Shown: positions 1-7,846 of the stretch, in pieces
Position numbering within the stretch: position 1 is the stretch's first letter
Layout of the letters: every line of letters begins with the position of its first letter
Assembly: GCA_031259645.1 (NCBI GenBank)
Contig: JAIRLC010000083.1
Span: 1-15,544 of the forward strand
DNA length: 15,544 nt
Origin: Prevotellaceae bacterium
GTDB lineage: Bacteria; Bacteroidota; Bacteroidia; Bacteroidales; UBA932
Reading direction: 5' to 3'
Made by a program: the position numbers and the translations under genes
Notes under the pieces: generated by a model
Database searches by the model: none
What the model was told of the DNA's origin: nothing
What the model saw: only the letters and a program-made list of their open reading frames with translations

Positions 1-521
1 AAGCCATGACGCAGGTGAAACCACAGGGCGCCTATCCAGATCAGGTAAATAGCGGCATAGAGCGGCTGGCGGAATAATTCGGCCACCAACGCGTAGGGGT
101 CGTCCGACGCATGGCCGCCAATGAAGTGCTGCAACTGCATCTTAGCCCAGAAGTGATAGAGGTGCAACGCGAGAAAGCCCACCACAATAAGTCCCAGCAC
201 GAACATGTTCTGCGCCGCCCACGACGATGCTTTCGTTTTGGTGGGTACGGCATACGTTTCCGTGCCGCGCGCCCTCAGGTTGCGGTACGTTAAGTAGGTG
301 GCATATATAATATGAATGGCAAAACCAAGGGCCAGCACCGGCACCATCACCTGAATGACGGGGTTGGTATCCATGAAATGACACACGTCATTATAAATTT
401 CGCGGCCAAACAACGCTAACACATTAGCCACGGCATGCACCATTAAAAATACCAACAAAAATATGCCGCTAAGGCTCATCACCAATTTTTTACCAATTGA
501 AGAAGAAAAAATATGTTCCAT
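1..521 (-). CDS. sdhC: Succinate dehydrogenase/fumarate reductase cytochrome b subunit (partial, C-terminus off left edge)
   Basis: This is the membrane anchor of the complex that couples succinate/fumarate chemistry to the quinone pool; it binds haem b and docks the flavoprotein and iron-sulfur subunits. I translated 173 codons from the ATG at 521-519, and the frame stays open to the window edge. Visible features are an N-terminal MEHIFSSSIGKKLVMSLSG, a first hydrophobic helix ending in MVHAVANVLALFG (His29), a second helix with GFAIHIIYATYLTYRN (His70), then HLYHFW and WFHLRHGF. The regularly placed intramembrane histidines and the order of segments fit the b558-type SdhC family of Bacteroidota (about 220 residues, so roughly 50 are missing). 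sdhA and sdhB would be expected just beyond the left edge. A promoter-like element lies just upstream. Naming it sdhC rather than frdC is a convention, because this family can work in either direction. Confidence 0.9.
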   Translation of the reverse strand, partial: MEHIFSSSIGKKLVMSLSGIFLLVFLMVHAVANVLALFGREIYNDVCHFMDTNPVIQVMVPVLALGFAIHIIYATYLTYRNLRARGTETYAVPTKTKASSWAAQNMFVLGLIVVGFLALHLYHFWAKMQLQHFIGGHASDDPYALVAELFRQPLYAAIYLIWIGALWFHLRHG

Positions 522-543
522 AAATTAATCGCTGTTTAGACTG

Positions 544-551
544 CAAAAATA
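544..551 (-). promoter_or_regulatory. Candidate -7 promoter element for sdhC
   Basis: The minus strand reads TATTTTTG here, a match to the Bacteroidota -7 motif TAnnTTTG, 22 nt upstream of the sdhC ATG and inside the 53-nt gap after the DUF4837 gene. No clear TTTG -33 element lies 19-20 nt further upstream; that position is an A/T run. So sdhC probably has its own promoter, but the call rests on one half of the motif. Confidence 0.45.
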
Positions 552-574
552 ACACAAAAATTAAAAATTAAAAA

Positions 575-1552
575 CTATTTCCATTCAAAAGAATAGAGAA
601 TGGCCTCGAGTTGCCTTATATAATCTCGTTTGTCGGCGCGCGGATGATACACAAAAGCCTCCAGCGCCAGCACCTTCTCGCCGGTTTTGTCGATGAGCGC
701 ATGACTGATAAACGGCCCGCCCATAAAATCATTTTCAATATCCCACAGCCCGCGCGTTTCCACAAAGTGAAAATCTTTATACCGGATGTTTCGCGTTTGC
801 GGCGGAAAAAGCGGCGCAGTGGTCATGTAGGTGTTCTCAAATTGTCCCGGCACTTCCTTTTGCAATATTTTATTCCGCTCCGCTATGATGTTTTGCAAGT
901 GAAACGTGCTGCTGTCTTTGTAAGGATAGCTATAAATAAACAACCCCAGGATGGCCTTGTTTGTTTCATACCCTATCCAGATGAAATTGGTGGAAACTTT
1001 ACGTAGCGTGTAGCCCATGGGGAAATAGGGCGATCCGTCGAAATGTTTGTTGACCGTATCGCGCAAGGCTTTTGCTTCATACTTTTTCGTGGCGCCGATT
1101 ACCCGGTCGCGCTCGGCCTGCTCTAAAATGTGGATCATCCGCTCCCGGTTTCCGGCCAACAGGCTGATGATGTTATCGCCGTTGCTTGCACTGACCACCA
1201 CTACGGTTTGCGGCTGCGCCCACACATCATGCCGCACCGAAATACCTTCCGGAACAGTGTCGGCTGCCACTTTTAAAAGCACAACATTACGGTGTAGCTG
1301 AAAAATATTCGAGAACGATGTTTCCTGCAACTCAACAATATCAAACACGGGCTCGCGTTGCGGAAGCGCCGGATAATCGGGTGCCAGTAGTTTGCGCACC
1401 GTATCGCACACGCTCTTGTCCCATATTTTGTTGTCAATAACCACCACCACTTCGCCGGCCTTTCCGCTGATACGGTGCATCGTGCGCATTCCATCCCCGC
1501 AAGAAGCCAACAGGAGCGAAAGAAACAACAGGTTATAGAAATATTTTTTCAT
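575..1552 (-). CDS. DUF4837 family lipoprotein
   Basis: I chose the ATG at 1552 because it gives MKKYFYNLLFLSLLLASCG, a lipoprotein signal peptide with lipobox LASC and Cys18 as the lipidation site. An in-frame ATG at 1585 would add 11 residues, overlap rseP and bury the signal. The mature protein (about 308 residues) is rich in beta-strand-like segments, has a conserved-looking region (GKAGEVVVVIDNKIWD, LPQREPVFDIVELQ), a central YPYKDSSTFH stretch and a C-terminal GLWDIENDFMGGPFISH stretch. I recognise it as DUF4837, a Bacteroidota family of unknown function. The residues after Cys (GDGMRTMHR) are not acidic, which argues against the lipoprotein surface-export signal known in this phylum, so a periplasm-facing location is more likely. 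It starts 7 nt after the rseP stop and is the last gene of the pnp-rseP run, which suggests an envelope role linked to RseP or outer-membrane assembly; that link is inference. Confidence 0.85.
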   Translation of the reverse strand: MKKYFYNLLFLSLLLASCGDGMRTMHRISGKAGEVVVVIDNKIWDKSVCDTVRKLLAPDYPALPQREPVFDIVELQETSFSNIFQLHRNVVLLKVAADTVPEGISVRHDVWAQPQTVVVVSASNGDNIISLLAGNRERMIHILEQAERDRVIGATKKYEAKALRDTVNKHFDGSPYFPMGYTLRKVSTNFIWIGYETNKAILGLFIYSYPYKDSSTFHLQNIIAERNKILQKEVPGQFENTYMTTAPLFPPQTRNIRYKDFHFVETRGLWDIENDFMGGPFISHALIDKTGEKVLALEAFVYHPRADKRDYIRQLEAILYSFEWK

Positions 1553-1559
1553 CACACGT

Positions 1560-2942
1560 TTATTTGAAAAGTCTGAAAATATCATTGCCGAATGCCAAAA
1601 TCATAATGCCAATCAGGAATAACAAACCGGCATACGTGGTATATTCCAGAAATTTTTCGCTGGGTTTGCGGCGCGTAACCATTTCATAAAGCACAAACAG
1701 GGTATGCCCGCCGTCGAGTCCCGGAATGGGTAAGATATTTAGCACCGCCAGCATAATCGACAGAAAAGCGGTAATGTTCCAAAATATATGCCAGTTCCAC
1801 GTGCCCGGAAAAATTTTGCCGATGGTAATAAAACTGCCTACCGATTTATAGGCTTCGGTTTTCGGACTGAAAATAAGTTGCAATTGCTTGATATAATTTT
1901 TTACGGTGTTATATCCCTTTGCCGCGCCGGCGGGAAGCGCAGCAAACAGTGAATAATGCTTTACCGTGATGTGGAACAAGTCGGGTATTCCCTTCAACAC
2001 AACGCCGATCTTTCCTTCGTCGTTCACAAGAAGCGGCACCGTTATTGCCGAATCGTTACGTTGCAAGCCGGCATGAACAATTTGCTGTTTCTTTTCCTCG
2101 AATATGACATGCCCGTCCTCTATCGACAGAATGGGAGCGCCGTCAATAGACACAAGGTGGTCGCCGGGCTGCAGCCCCGCATGTACATTATGCGACGTGT
2201 CGGGAACTTCCGCCACCACAAAAGGGATGATGGGCGGAAACATGTCGGGATAATTGAGCATGGCCGGAAGATATTGCGGGTCGATGTGGACAGTAAGCGT
2301 ATCGCTATTGCGCACTACGGTGGCCGTTTTGGCTTGCTGCTGAATCAGGCTTATTTGCAATTCGTCAAACAGGACTACCGGCTGCCCGTCAAAAGCAATA
2401 ACTTTATCCCCATTTTGGAATCCGAGTTCTTGCGTCAGTTCATTGACCTTGATGCCGTATATCACATCATTGTTGGCCAAATATTTTTCGCCCCAGGTGT
2501 AGAGCATGCCGGCATACAGGATAACAGCCAATACCAGGTTGAACAGCACACCGCCGGTCATTGCAAAAAAACGTTGCCAGGTCGGCTTGGTACGAAACTC
2601 CCACGGTTGCGGCGGTTGCCGGAGTTGCTCCTTGTCCATCGACTCATCAACCATGCCGGCTATTTTGCAATACCCGCCCACAGGCAGCCAGCCAATGCCG
2701 AATTCAGTGTGTTCGGGGTGCGCAGCCCACGCTTCGGGTGCCTTCGACGAGAAAAAAGAAAAACTCCACTTCCCGTTTATTTTCTTGGCGCGCATCACAG
2801 AAAACGAAGGATGAAAAAACAGGTAAAACTTATCAACCCGCATGCGAAACAGGCGGGCAAACAGGAAATGTCCCAACTCATGCACAATGACCAATATGGA
2901 AAGTGACAATAACAGTTGTACGATTTTAAGTATAATCTCCAT
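1560..2942 (-). CDS. rseP: RIP metalloprotease RseP (site-2 protease, M50 family)
   Basis: This is an intramembrane zinc protease that cleaves transmembrane substrates after a first periplasmic cut, classically anti-sigma factors in envelope-stress signalling, and remnant signal peptides. Residues 21-25 are HELGH, the zinc-binding HExxH motif, inside the first hydrophobic segment. The partner motif NILPIPGLDGGH (LDG at about 409-411) supplies the third metal ligand in a C-terminal membrane segment. Between them lie a second helix (GVLFNLVLAVILYAGML) and two PDZ-like periplasmic regions, with cores near NGDKVIAFDGQPV and PGDHLVSIDGAPI. Length is 460, normal for the family. It lies 12 nt downstream of dxr; dxr and rseP are neighbours in many bacteria. 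The substrate is not shown by the sequence, and no anti-sigma factor gene is present in the window. Confidence 0.95.
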   Translation of the reverse strand: MEIILKIVQLLLSLSILVIVHELGHFLFARLFRMRVDKFYLFFHPSFSVMRAKKINGKWSFSFFSSKAPEAWAAHPEHTEFGIGWLPVGGYCKIAGMVDESMDKEQLRQPPQPWEFRTKPTWQRFFAMTGGVLFNLVLAVILYAGMLYTWGEKYLANNDVIYGIKVNELTQELGFQNGDKVIAFDGQPVVLFDELQISLIQQQAKTATVVRNSDTLTVHIDPQYLPAMLNYPDMFPPIIPFVVAEVPDTSHNVHAGLQPGDHLVSIDGAPILSIEDGHVIFEEKKQQIVHAGLQRNDSAITVPLLVNDEGKIGVVLKGIPDLFHITVKHYSLFAALPAGAAKGYNTVKNYIKQLQLIFSPKTEAYKSVGSFITIGKIFPGTWNWHIFWNITAFLSIMLAVLNILPIPGLDGGHTLFVLYEMVTRRKPSEKFLEYTTYAGLLFLIGIMILAFGNDIFRLFK

Positions 2943-2954
2943 AAGAATTAAGTA

Positions 2955-4103
2955 TTAAATATATGTAGAAGCTATTTGTTGCGCTTCCGTATGGGTTGCT
3001 ATTAAGTTTTCATAACTCGGACCGGCGATGAAAGACACAGCGCTCATGGTTTTTTCCACCACGCCGGGAATGTGGACAAAAGCGAGTTTGTCTTCGAGAA
3101 AAGCAGCCACCGCCACTTCATTGGCCGCATTCATGGCACAGGGAATATTTCCGCCGCGTTGCAGCGCTTCGTAAGCCAATGCCAAACAACGAAATTTTTC
3201 GACGTCGGGCGAAAAAAAATCCAAATGCAATGGGTTGGAAAAATCCAATCCGGCGGACGGCAAATAAAACCGTTGCGGAAAACTCAGTGCATACTGTATC
3301 GGTAATTTCATGTCGGGCAAGCCCAGTTGGGCTTTCACCGAACCATCCACAAACTGCACCATGGAATGTACAATAGACTGCGGATGCACCACCACTTTAA
3401 TTTTTTCGGCGGCAATGCCAAACAACCAATAGGCCTCAATCACTTCAAGCCCTTTGTTCATCATGGTTGCCGAGTCGATGGTCACCTTAGCGCCCATCGT
3501 CCAATTGGGATGTTTCAGCGCCTGCGCTTTCGTGATTTTCGCAAAATCTTCCGCAGCAGTGTGCAGGAATGGCCCGCCCGAAGCGGTGAGATAAAGCCTT
3601 GCTATTTCACTCGACTCGCCCACTAAACACTGAAAAATAGCCGAGTGTTCGGAATCGACGGGGATCACCGGCGCTTTTTTTTCCATAGCCGTTTTGGTGA
3701 TAAGCGAACCGGCCGCCACCAATGTTTCTTTATTAGCCAACGCCATTGCTTTTCCGGCATTCAACGCAGCCAAGGCAGGGCGTAATCCGGCAAAGCCCAC
3801 CAACGCACTCACCACAATATCGACGGTATCCCATGCCGCTATTTCCGACAGGGCTTTTTCGCCGGCATACACTTTTATAAAATGAGGCGTCAGCGCCTCA
3901 GCCACTTCTTTGTATTTCCCCTCATCGGCTATGACTACCGCATTAGGATGAAATTCAAGCGCCTGTTTAATCAGTAAATCCGCATTGCTGTTGGCGGTCA
4001 ACACTTCCACCTCAAACAAATCAGGGTGAAGTTTTATGACTTCCAGGGTTTGGGTACCTATTGAACCCGTGGATCCGAGAATACTGATGCGCTTTTTTTT
4101 CAT
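2955..4103 (-). CDS. dxr: 1-deoxy-D-xylulose 5-phosphate reductoisomerase
   Basis: It converts 1-deoxy-D-xylulose 5-phosphate to 2-C-methyl-D-erythritol 4-phosphate with NADPH, the committed step of the non-mevalonate (MEP) isoprenoid pathway in the cytoplasm. The N-terminal NADPH-binding motif is GSTGSIGTQTLEVI (residues 10-23). LANKETLVAAG (122-132) is the conserved nucleotide/substrate segment. The metal ligands are in PVDSEHSAIFQC (Asp150, Glu152) and NKGLEVIEAYWLF (216-228). The flexible substrate loop is HPNWTMGAKVTIDSATM (198-214) and VVHPQSIVHSMVQF follows. The length of 382 residues is normal and all landmark residues are present. It starts 8 nt after the M23 peptidase stop and is followed 12 nt later by rseP, so it is almost certainly cotranscribed with both. 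No other MEP pathway gene lies in the window. Confidence 0.97.
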   Translation of the reverse strand: MKKKRISILGSTGSIGTQTLEVIKLHPDLFEVEVLTANSNADLLIKQALEFHPNAVVIADEGKYKEVAEALTPHFIKVYAGEKALSEIAAWDTVDIVVSALVGFAGLRPALAALNAGKAMALANKETLVAAGSLITKTAMEKKAPVIPVDSEHSAIFQCLVGESSEIARLYLTASGGPFLHTAAEDFAKITKAQALKHPNWTMGAKVTIDSATMMNKGLEVIEAYWLFGIAAEKIKVVVHPQSIVHSMVQFVDGSVKAQLGLPDMKLPIQYALSFPQRFYLPSAGLDFSNPLHLDFFSPDVEKFRCLALAYEALQRGGNIPCAMNAANEVAVAAFLEDKLAFVHIPGVVEKTMSAVSFIAGPSYENLIATHTEAQQIASTYI

Positions 4104-4111
4104 ACCAGCGT

Positions 4112-4996
4112 TTAGAAAGAAATATATTTTTCGGGATCTACCGGATAGCCATTATACCACAATTCAAAATGCAGATGAGGGCCTGTAGTAAGTTCTCCCG
4201 AATTTCCCACAATGGCAATAGCTTCTCCCGCCTTCACCGCCTCGCCGGTTTTCTTCAGCAGTTTCGCATTATGTTTGTAAATTGATATAATGTTATTCTT
4301 ATGCTGTATCTGAATTACATACCCTGTTTCCGAAGTCCACGCGGCCATAATCACCGTGCCGTCGAGCGTAGAAGAAACCACCGCATTGGGTGTTGTCACA
4401 ATATCCACGGCAAAATGCTCCTTCATCATATTGAACTTATCGGTAACGGCGCCCTTCACCGGCGCAAAGAAATGCATCGTTTCCAAAGGTTGCAACCCGC
4501 TTTGTTTATCGGGAATTCCCGATGATGACACATGAAATTGCACTTCGCGTTCTATTTCCAACCGTAATAGAGAATCTTCTTTTGAATGAGTACGGAGATA
4601 CGGTTTACCGCGCGGTATCGAGTCGGTCAATGAAACCTCAATAGGAATAGGATCCTGCCCCGACACAATGCGGTTGATATTCGCCAAATGAAGCTCCCAT
4701 TGATACATCATCAGTTCCAAAGAATCGGCACGCAAGGCATTCCGTATAATTTCGCGCCGCGTGTCGCTGTTCGGATATCCGGGAATAAATCCACGCAACG
4801 GCGTAAAAGCAATCATTACCACCACAAGCGCAATAATTGTCACGATGATGGAACTCACCAACATCCATGCTTCCATCCTCGACAAACGAATATGCCAAAG
4901 CTGTTTGAGCGATTCATCATTATAGATGGAGAAACGATATTTATGCTTTAGCTTTCCTTGTTTTTTCTTTGTTTCCTGATAATGTTCCTTAGTCAT
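4112..4996 (-). CDS. Membrane-anchored M23 (LytM-type) metallopeptidase
   Basis: This is a probable cell-wall endopeptidase or amidase regulator that acts in the periplasm. A basic cytoplasmic N-terminus (residues 1-40) precedes one transmembrane helix (about 42-65, MLVSSIIVTIIALVVVMIAF). A linker follows with helical segments around RNALRADSLELMMYQWELHLANI. The C-terminal LytM domain covers about 170-294. Zinc-ligand candidates are all present: the His and Asp of HFAVDIV, the HxH of GPHLHFELW, and an extra His in IYKHNAKL, so the enzyme looks catalytically competent. The first motif lacks the glycines of the usual GxHxGxD. The end VDPEKYISF is typical of the family. The gene starts 8 nt after the pnp stop and ends 8 nt before dxr. 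Peptidases of this layout occur widely in Bacteroidota, often next to housekeeping genes; whether it cuts peptidoglycan itself or activates an amidase cannot be decided here. Confidence 0.9.
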   Translation of the reverse strand: MTKEHYQETKKKQGKLKHKYRFSIYNDESLKQLWHIRLSRMEAWMLVSSIIVTIIALVVVMIAFTPLRGFIPGYPNSDTRREIIRNALRADSLELMMYQWELHLANINRIVSGQDPIPIEVSLTDSIPRGKPYLRTHSKEDSLLRLEIEREVQFHVSSSGIPDKQSGLQPLETMHFFAPVKGAVTDKFNMMKEHFAVDIVTTPNAVVSSTLDGTVIMAAWTSETGYVIQIQHKNNIISIYKHNAKLLKKTGEAVKAGEAIAIVGNSGELTTGPHLHFELWYNGYPVDPEKYISF

Positions 4997-5004
4997 GATA
5001 ACGG

Positions 5005-7359
5005 CTATTCATGTTTGCCAAAATCTTCCTGAACGTTATTATCTTCGCTATGATTTTCCTTGTGTGCGTCGTCCTTATGATGCTCGCGCCGGTCGTTCCT
5101 TCTATCGTCATAACGGCGGCTATCCCTGTGCCGGTCATCCCTTCTGTCATCCCTCCGCCGGTCATCTCTTCTGTCATCCCTGCGCCGGTCGTCCCTGCGG
5201 CCGCCTCGTGCAGCGTGGGGCCTTGCGACAGGCTCTACATAGCCTTCCGGCTTTTCCAACAAAGCACGCAACGACAAACGCAACTTACCTGCTTTCTCGT
5301 CAATCTCAAGTAACTTCACATCTATCATATCTCCAACTTGCAGGACGTCGGTTACTTTATTCACCCGGCTCCATGAGAGCTCGGAAATATGTACCATTCC
5401 TTCCCGTCCCGGAAGTATTTCCACAAACGCGCCGAAATCAAGGATTGATACCACTTTTCCATGATATACCTGACCTATTTCGGGACTGGTGGCAATGCCC
5501 TGAATCCATTGAAGCGCTTGCGCAATTGACTCTTTGTTTTCTCCAAAGACCGCAACCAGCGCCACATTATTCTCCTCGGTAATGGTTATTACCGTATTGG
5601 TTACTTTTTGAATTTCCTGAATCACCTTGCCGCCCGTACCGATTACGGCGCCAATAAATTCGGTAGCAATAACAATCTGTTCCATCCGCGGCACGTGCGG
5701 CTTAAACTCGGCACGCGGCTCACTGATGGTTTTCAACATTTCGCCCAGAATATGCAGGCGTCCCTGTTTGGCTTGTTCCAGCGCTTGTTGCAAAACTTCA
5801 TACGGCAGGCCATCAACCTTAATGTCCATTTGGGTAGCCGTGATGCCGTCGGCCGTACCAGTCACCTTAAAGTCCATATCGCCCAAGTGATCTTCATCAC
5901 CCAATATATCGCTCAATATGGCATATTTTTTTGTTTTACTGTCGGTAATCAACCCCATGGCAATACCCGATACGGGTTTGGTGATTTTTATGCCCGTATC
6001 CATCAGCGCCAGGGTGCCGGCGCAAACGGTAGCCATTGATGAGGATCCGTTTGATTCGAGAATATCCGATACAACCCGCACCGCATAAGGATTGTCTTCA
6101 CCGGTAGGCACTACCGATTTCAGTGCGCGGTAGGCGAGGTTGCCATGGCCAATTTCGCGACGGCTGGTACCGCGTATCGGTCTTGCATCGCCGGTAGAAA
6201 AAGGAGGAAAATTATAGTGCAGTACGAATTGTTGAGAATTTTGCACCAGCACATCGTCCACTTCCTTCTGGTCTAATTTTGTGCCCAAGGTTACGGTGGT
6301 TAAGGATTGCGTTTCGCCGCGGGTAAACACAGCCGATCCGTGTGCGGCAGGCAGGTAATCCACCTCGCACCATATCGGGCGGATTTCCGTTGTCCCGCGT
6401 CCGTCGAGGCGTATGCTCTCATCAAGAATCATATTGCGCATGGCTTCCTTTTCCACAGCGTGGTAATAACGATTTACCATGGCTTCCTTTTCTTCGCGTT
6501 CTTCCTCTGCAATGGTTTGCATAAATTCCTCTTTCAACGCCTCAAAAGCATCGGTACGCTCCTGTTTCGCCGTGCCCGATTTGGCAATCGCATAACACTT
6601 GTCGTAGCAGAATTGGTGCACGGCAGCACGCAAGTCCTCATCATTGGTTTCATGCGAGTAAGTGCGTTTTTGCGTTTTCCCCACCTCTTCCGTCAATTCC
6701 ATTTGCATCTTGCAATGGTTTTTAATTTCGGTATGCGCCACTTTGATGGCTTCCAGCATGTCGGCCTCGCTCACCTCTTTCATTTCGCCTTCCACCATCA
6801 TAATATTATCGTATGACGCCGCCACGATAATGTCAATGTCAGACTGCTCCAAATCTTTAAATGAAGGGTTTATCTTCATTTCGCCATTAACGCGCGCCAC
6901 CCGCACTTCCGAGATAGGCCCGTTGAACGGAATATCGCTAACGGCCAATGCCGACGAGGCGGCCAAGCCGGCCAGCGCGTCGGGCATAATATCCTTTTCT
7001 GCAGAAATCAACGTGACGTTTACAAATACTTCGGCATGAAAATCGTCGGGAAATAAAGGCCGCAAGGCGCGGTCAATTAAACGCGACACCAAAATTTCAT
7101 AATCGCTGGGACGTCCTTCCCGCTTCATAAATCCGCCCGGATAACGGCCTGCAGCGGCATATTTTTCTTTGTATTCCACCTGCAAAGGCATAAAATCAAC
7201 ATCTTCTTTTGCCTCTTTCGCGCAAGTAACGGTAGCCAACAACATGGTTCTACCCATTTTTACAACCACTGAGCCGTCGGCTTGCTTGGCCAACTTACCT
7301 GTTTCAATTTCAATGGTCCTGCCATCAGTCAATGTGATGGTCTTTTTAACTACATTCAT
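5005..7359 (-). CDS. pnp: Polyribonucleotide nucleotidyltransferase (PNPase) with Arg/Asp-rich tail
   Basis: A 3'-5' phosphorolytic exoribonuclease that degrades mRNA and can add heteropolymeric tails; it works as a trimer in the cytoplasm. Domains in order: first RNase PH-like core (about 1-140), helical linker (about 235-310), second catalytic RNase PH core (about 320-540) with [20 protein letters not shown] for phosphate binding and [14 protein letters not shown] carrying the catalytic Asp488 and Asp494, KH domain (about 555-620, GTGG at 574-577), and S1 domain (about 628-700). Residues 710-784 form a disordered tail of repeated RRDDR-type units, then a His/Lys/Asp/Glu-rich end. The body is about 710 residues, close to E. 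coli PNPase, so the tail is an extra. The gene follows rpsO, as in many bacteria, with a strong intrinsic terminator between them. I see no good TAnnTTTG promoter of its own, so read-through from rpsO or a cryptic promoter is implied. Confidence 0.98.
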   Translation of the reverse strand: MNVVKKTITLTDGRTIEIETGKLAKQADGSVVVKMGRTMLLATVTCAKEAKEDVDFMPLQVEYKEKYAAAGRYPGGFMKREGRPSDYEILVSRLIDRALRPLFPDDFHAEVFVNVTLISAEKDIMPDALAGLAASSALAVSDIPFNGPISEVRVARVNGEMKINPSFKDLEQSDIDIIVAASYDNIMMVEGEMKEVSEADMLEAIKVAHTEIKNHCKMQMELTEEVGKTQKRTYSHETNDEDLRAAVHQFCYDKCYAIAKSGTAKQERTDAFEALKEEFMQTIAEEEREEKEAMVNRYYHAVEKEAMRNMILDESIRLDGRGTTEIRPIWCEVDYLPAAHGSAVFTRGETQSLTTVTLGTKLDQKEVDDVLVQNSQQFVLHYNFPPFSTGDARPIRGTSRREIGHGNLAYRALKSVVPTGEDNPYAVRVVSDILESNGSSSMATVCAGTLALMDTGIKITKPVSGIAMGLITDSKTKKYAILSDILGDEDHLGDMDFKVTGTADGITATQMDIKVDGLPYEVLQQALEQAKQGRLHILGEMLKTISEPRAEFKPHVPRMEQIVIATEFIGAVIGTGGKVIQEIQKVTNTVITITEENNVALVAVFGENKESIAQALQWIQGIATSPEIGQVYHGKVVSILDFGAFVEILPGREGMVHISELSWSRVNKVTDVLQVGDMIDVKLLEIDEKAGKLRLSLRALLEKPEGYVEPVARPHAARGGRRDDRRRDDRRDDRRRDDRRDDRHRDSRRYDDRRNDRREHHKDDAHKENHSEDNNVQEDFGKHE
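5124..5204 (-). repeat. 27-bp tandem repeat, about three units, in the pnp tail
   Basis: Three adjoining 27-bp units start at 5124, 5151 and 5178. The first two differ at only a few positions; the third matches over its first part and then drifts. Because 27 is a multiple of three, each unit adds nine residues (a DDRR/DDRRR pattern) without a frameshift. This is how the Arg/Asp tail of PNPase appears to have grown, and copy number probably varies between strains. Confidence 0.85.
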
Positions 7360-7395
7360 ATTTTATTCCTCGATTAATGTCTGAACAAAAGAAAG

Positions 7396-7426
7396 AAAAA
7401 GGCAAATGCACTGCATTGCCTTTTTT
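7396..7426 (-). terminator. Intrinsic terminator between rpsO and pnp
   Basis: On the minus strand a stem with one bulged base (five base pairs next to a 3-nt loop, then GGC/GCC, then a run of A-U pairs) is followed by a T-rich tract (TTTTTCTTTCTTTTG). The A/T run on both sides makes it look bidirectional, but no gene converges here from the other side. It lies just after the rpsO stop and 36 nt before the pnp start. It may end most rpsO transcripts and set the rpsO:pnp ratio, or serve as a 3' end-protecting and processing site. Confidence 0.85.
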
Positions 7427-7434
7427 CTTCTTGT

Positions 7435-7710
7435 TTATTTCCGAAGGTTGAGTGCCTTCACAATTTCCCTGTATCGTTCAATATCTGCGGTTTTCAGATA
7501 ATCCAAAAGCCGGCGACGCTTACCAACCAATTTCAACAAGGCACGCTGCGTATTGTAGTCCTTCTTGTTGCTTTTTAGATGATTAGTAAGATGAGCGATA
7601 CGGTAGGAAAATAGCGCAACCTGGCTCTCCGGAGAGCCACAGTCGGTATTAGACTTCCCGTACTGTCCGAAAATCTCTTGCTTTTTCTCTGCAGTTAAAT
7701 ACTCTTTCAT
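7435..7710 (-). CDS. rpsO: 30S ribosomal protein S15
   Basis: S15 binds 16S rRNA early in assembly of the small-subunit platform and contributes to bridging with the 50S subunit. I chose the ATG at 7710, giving MKEYLTAEKKQEIFGQYG (91 residues), which fits the family length of about 89-91. An upstream TTG at 7722 would add only four residues. Diagnostic segments are GSPESQVALFSYRIAHLTNHLK, KKDYNTQRALLKLVGKRRRLLDYLK and IERYREIVKALNLRK. The gene has a near-consensus Bacteroidota promoter (7768-7798), a short leader with a possible hairpin, and a terminator after it. Position directly upstream of pnp is shared with many bacteria, where S15 level and PNPase are linked by mRNA processing. Confidence 0.98.
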   Translation of the reverse strand: MKEYLTAEKKQEIFGQYGKSNTDCGSPESQVALFSYRIAHLTNHLKSNKKDYNTQRALLKLVGKRRRLLDYLKTADIERYREIVKALNLRK

Positions 7711-7724
7711 AAACGTAAGCAATT

Positions 7725-7751
7725 GATTTTAAAGTTAATATTAATAAAATC
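7725..7751 (-). promoter_or_regulatory. Hairpin in the rpsO 5' leader (candidate S15 autoregulatory site)
   Basis: The predicted leader (about 50 nt) holds a perfect 7-bp inverted repeat, GATTTTA at 7725-7731 and TAAAATC at 7745-7751, with a 13-nt loop. It sits about 15 nt upstream of the start codon. S15 is known to repress its own mRNA through leader structures that differ between phyla, so the location fits. The stem is almost all A-T, so stability is low and the role is inference. Confidence 0.35.
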
Positions 7752-7767
7752 CAAAAAAATGGAACTA

Positions 7768-7798
7768 CAAATGTACGTTTATTTTTCGGAATACCAAA
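7768..7798 (-). promoter_or_regulatory. rpsO promoter (Bacteroidota primary sigma factor type)
   Basis: On the minus strand TTTG (7795-7798) is followed after exactly 19 nt by TACATTTG (7768-7775), an exact match to TTTG-N19-TAnnTTTG. Transcription would start near 7761, giving a leader of about 50 nt before the rpsO ATG at 7710. Confidence 0.8.
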
Positions 7799-7817
7799 TT
7801 TATTCGGGTAAAACGCA

Positions 7818-7846
7818 TAAAAAAAGTACGGGGTCCTCCGACCCCG
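7818..7846 (-). terminator. Strong intrinsic terminator upstream of the rpsO promoter
   Basis: On the minus strand CGGGGTC pairs with GACCCCG (7829-7846, 4-nt loop) and is followed by TAC and seven T residues. This is a textbook rho-independent terminator. Since no protein gene lies just upstream on this strand (prfA ends about 780 bp away), it most likely ends a non-coding transcript or residual read-through from the 7.85-8.56 kb region, and insulates rpsO. Confidence 0.8.

Noticed and set aside
1583..1585. ATG at 1585 as the DUF4837 start
   Set aside because: It would overlap rseP and put 11 polar residues before the lipoprotein signal peptide.
1956..2906. Long plus-strand ORF (316 codons) opposite rseP
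   Set aside because: It is fully antisense to rseP, whose motifs are unmistakable; no recognisable domain, promoter or start context.
4995..5582. Plus-strand ORFs opposite the pnp tail with repeated Cys/His/Pro or Val/Ile/Pro units
   Set aside because: The repeats are the reverse reading of the 27-bp repeat coding for the Arg/Asp tail; PNPase is clearly the real gene.
7720..7722. TTG at 7722 as the rpsO start
   Set aside because: The ATG four codons later matches the usual S15 N-terminus and length.
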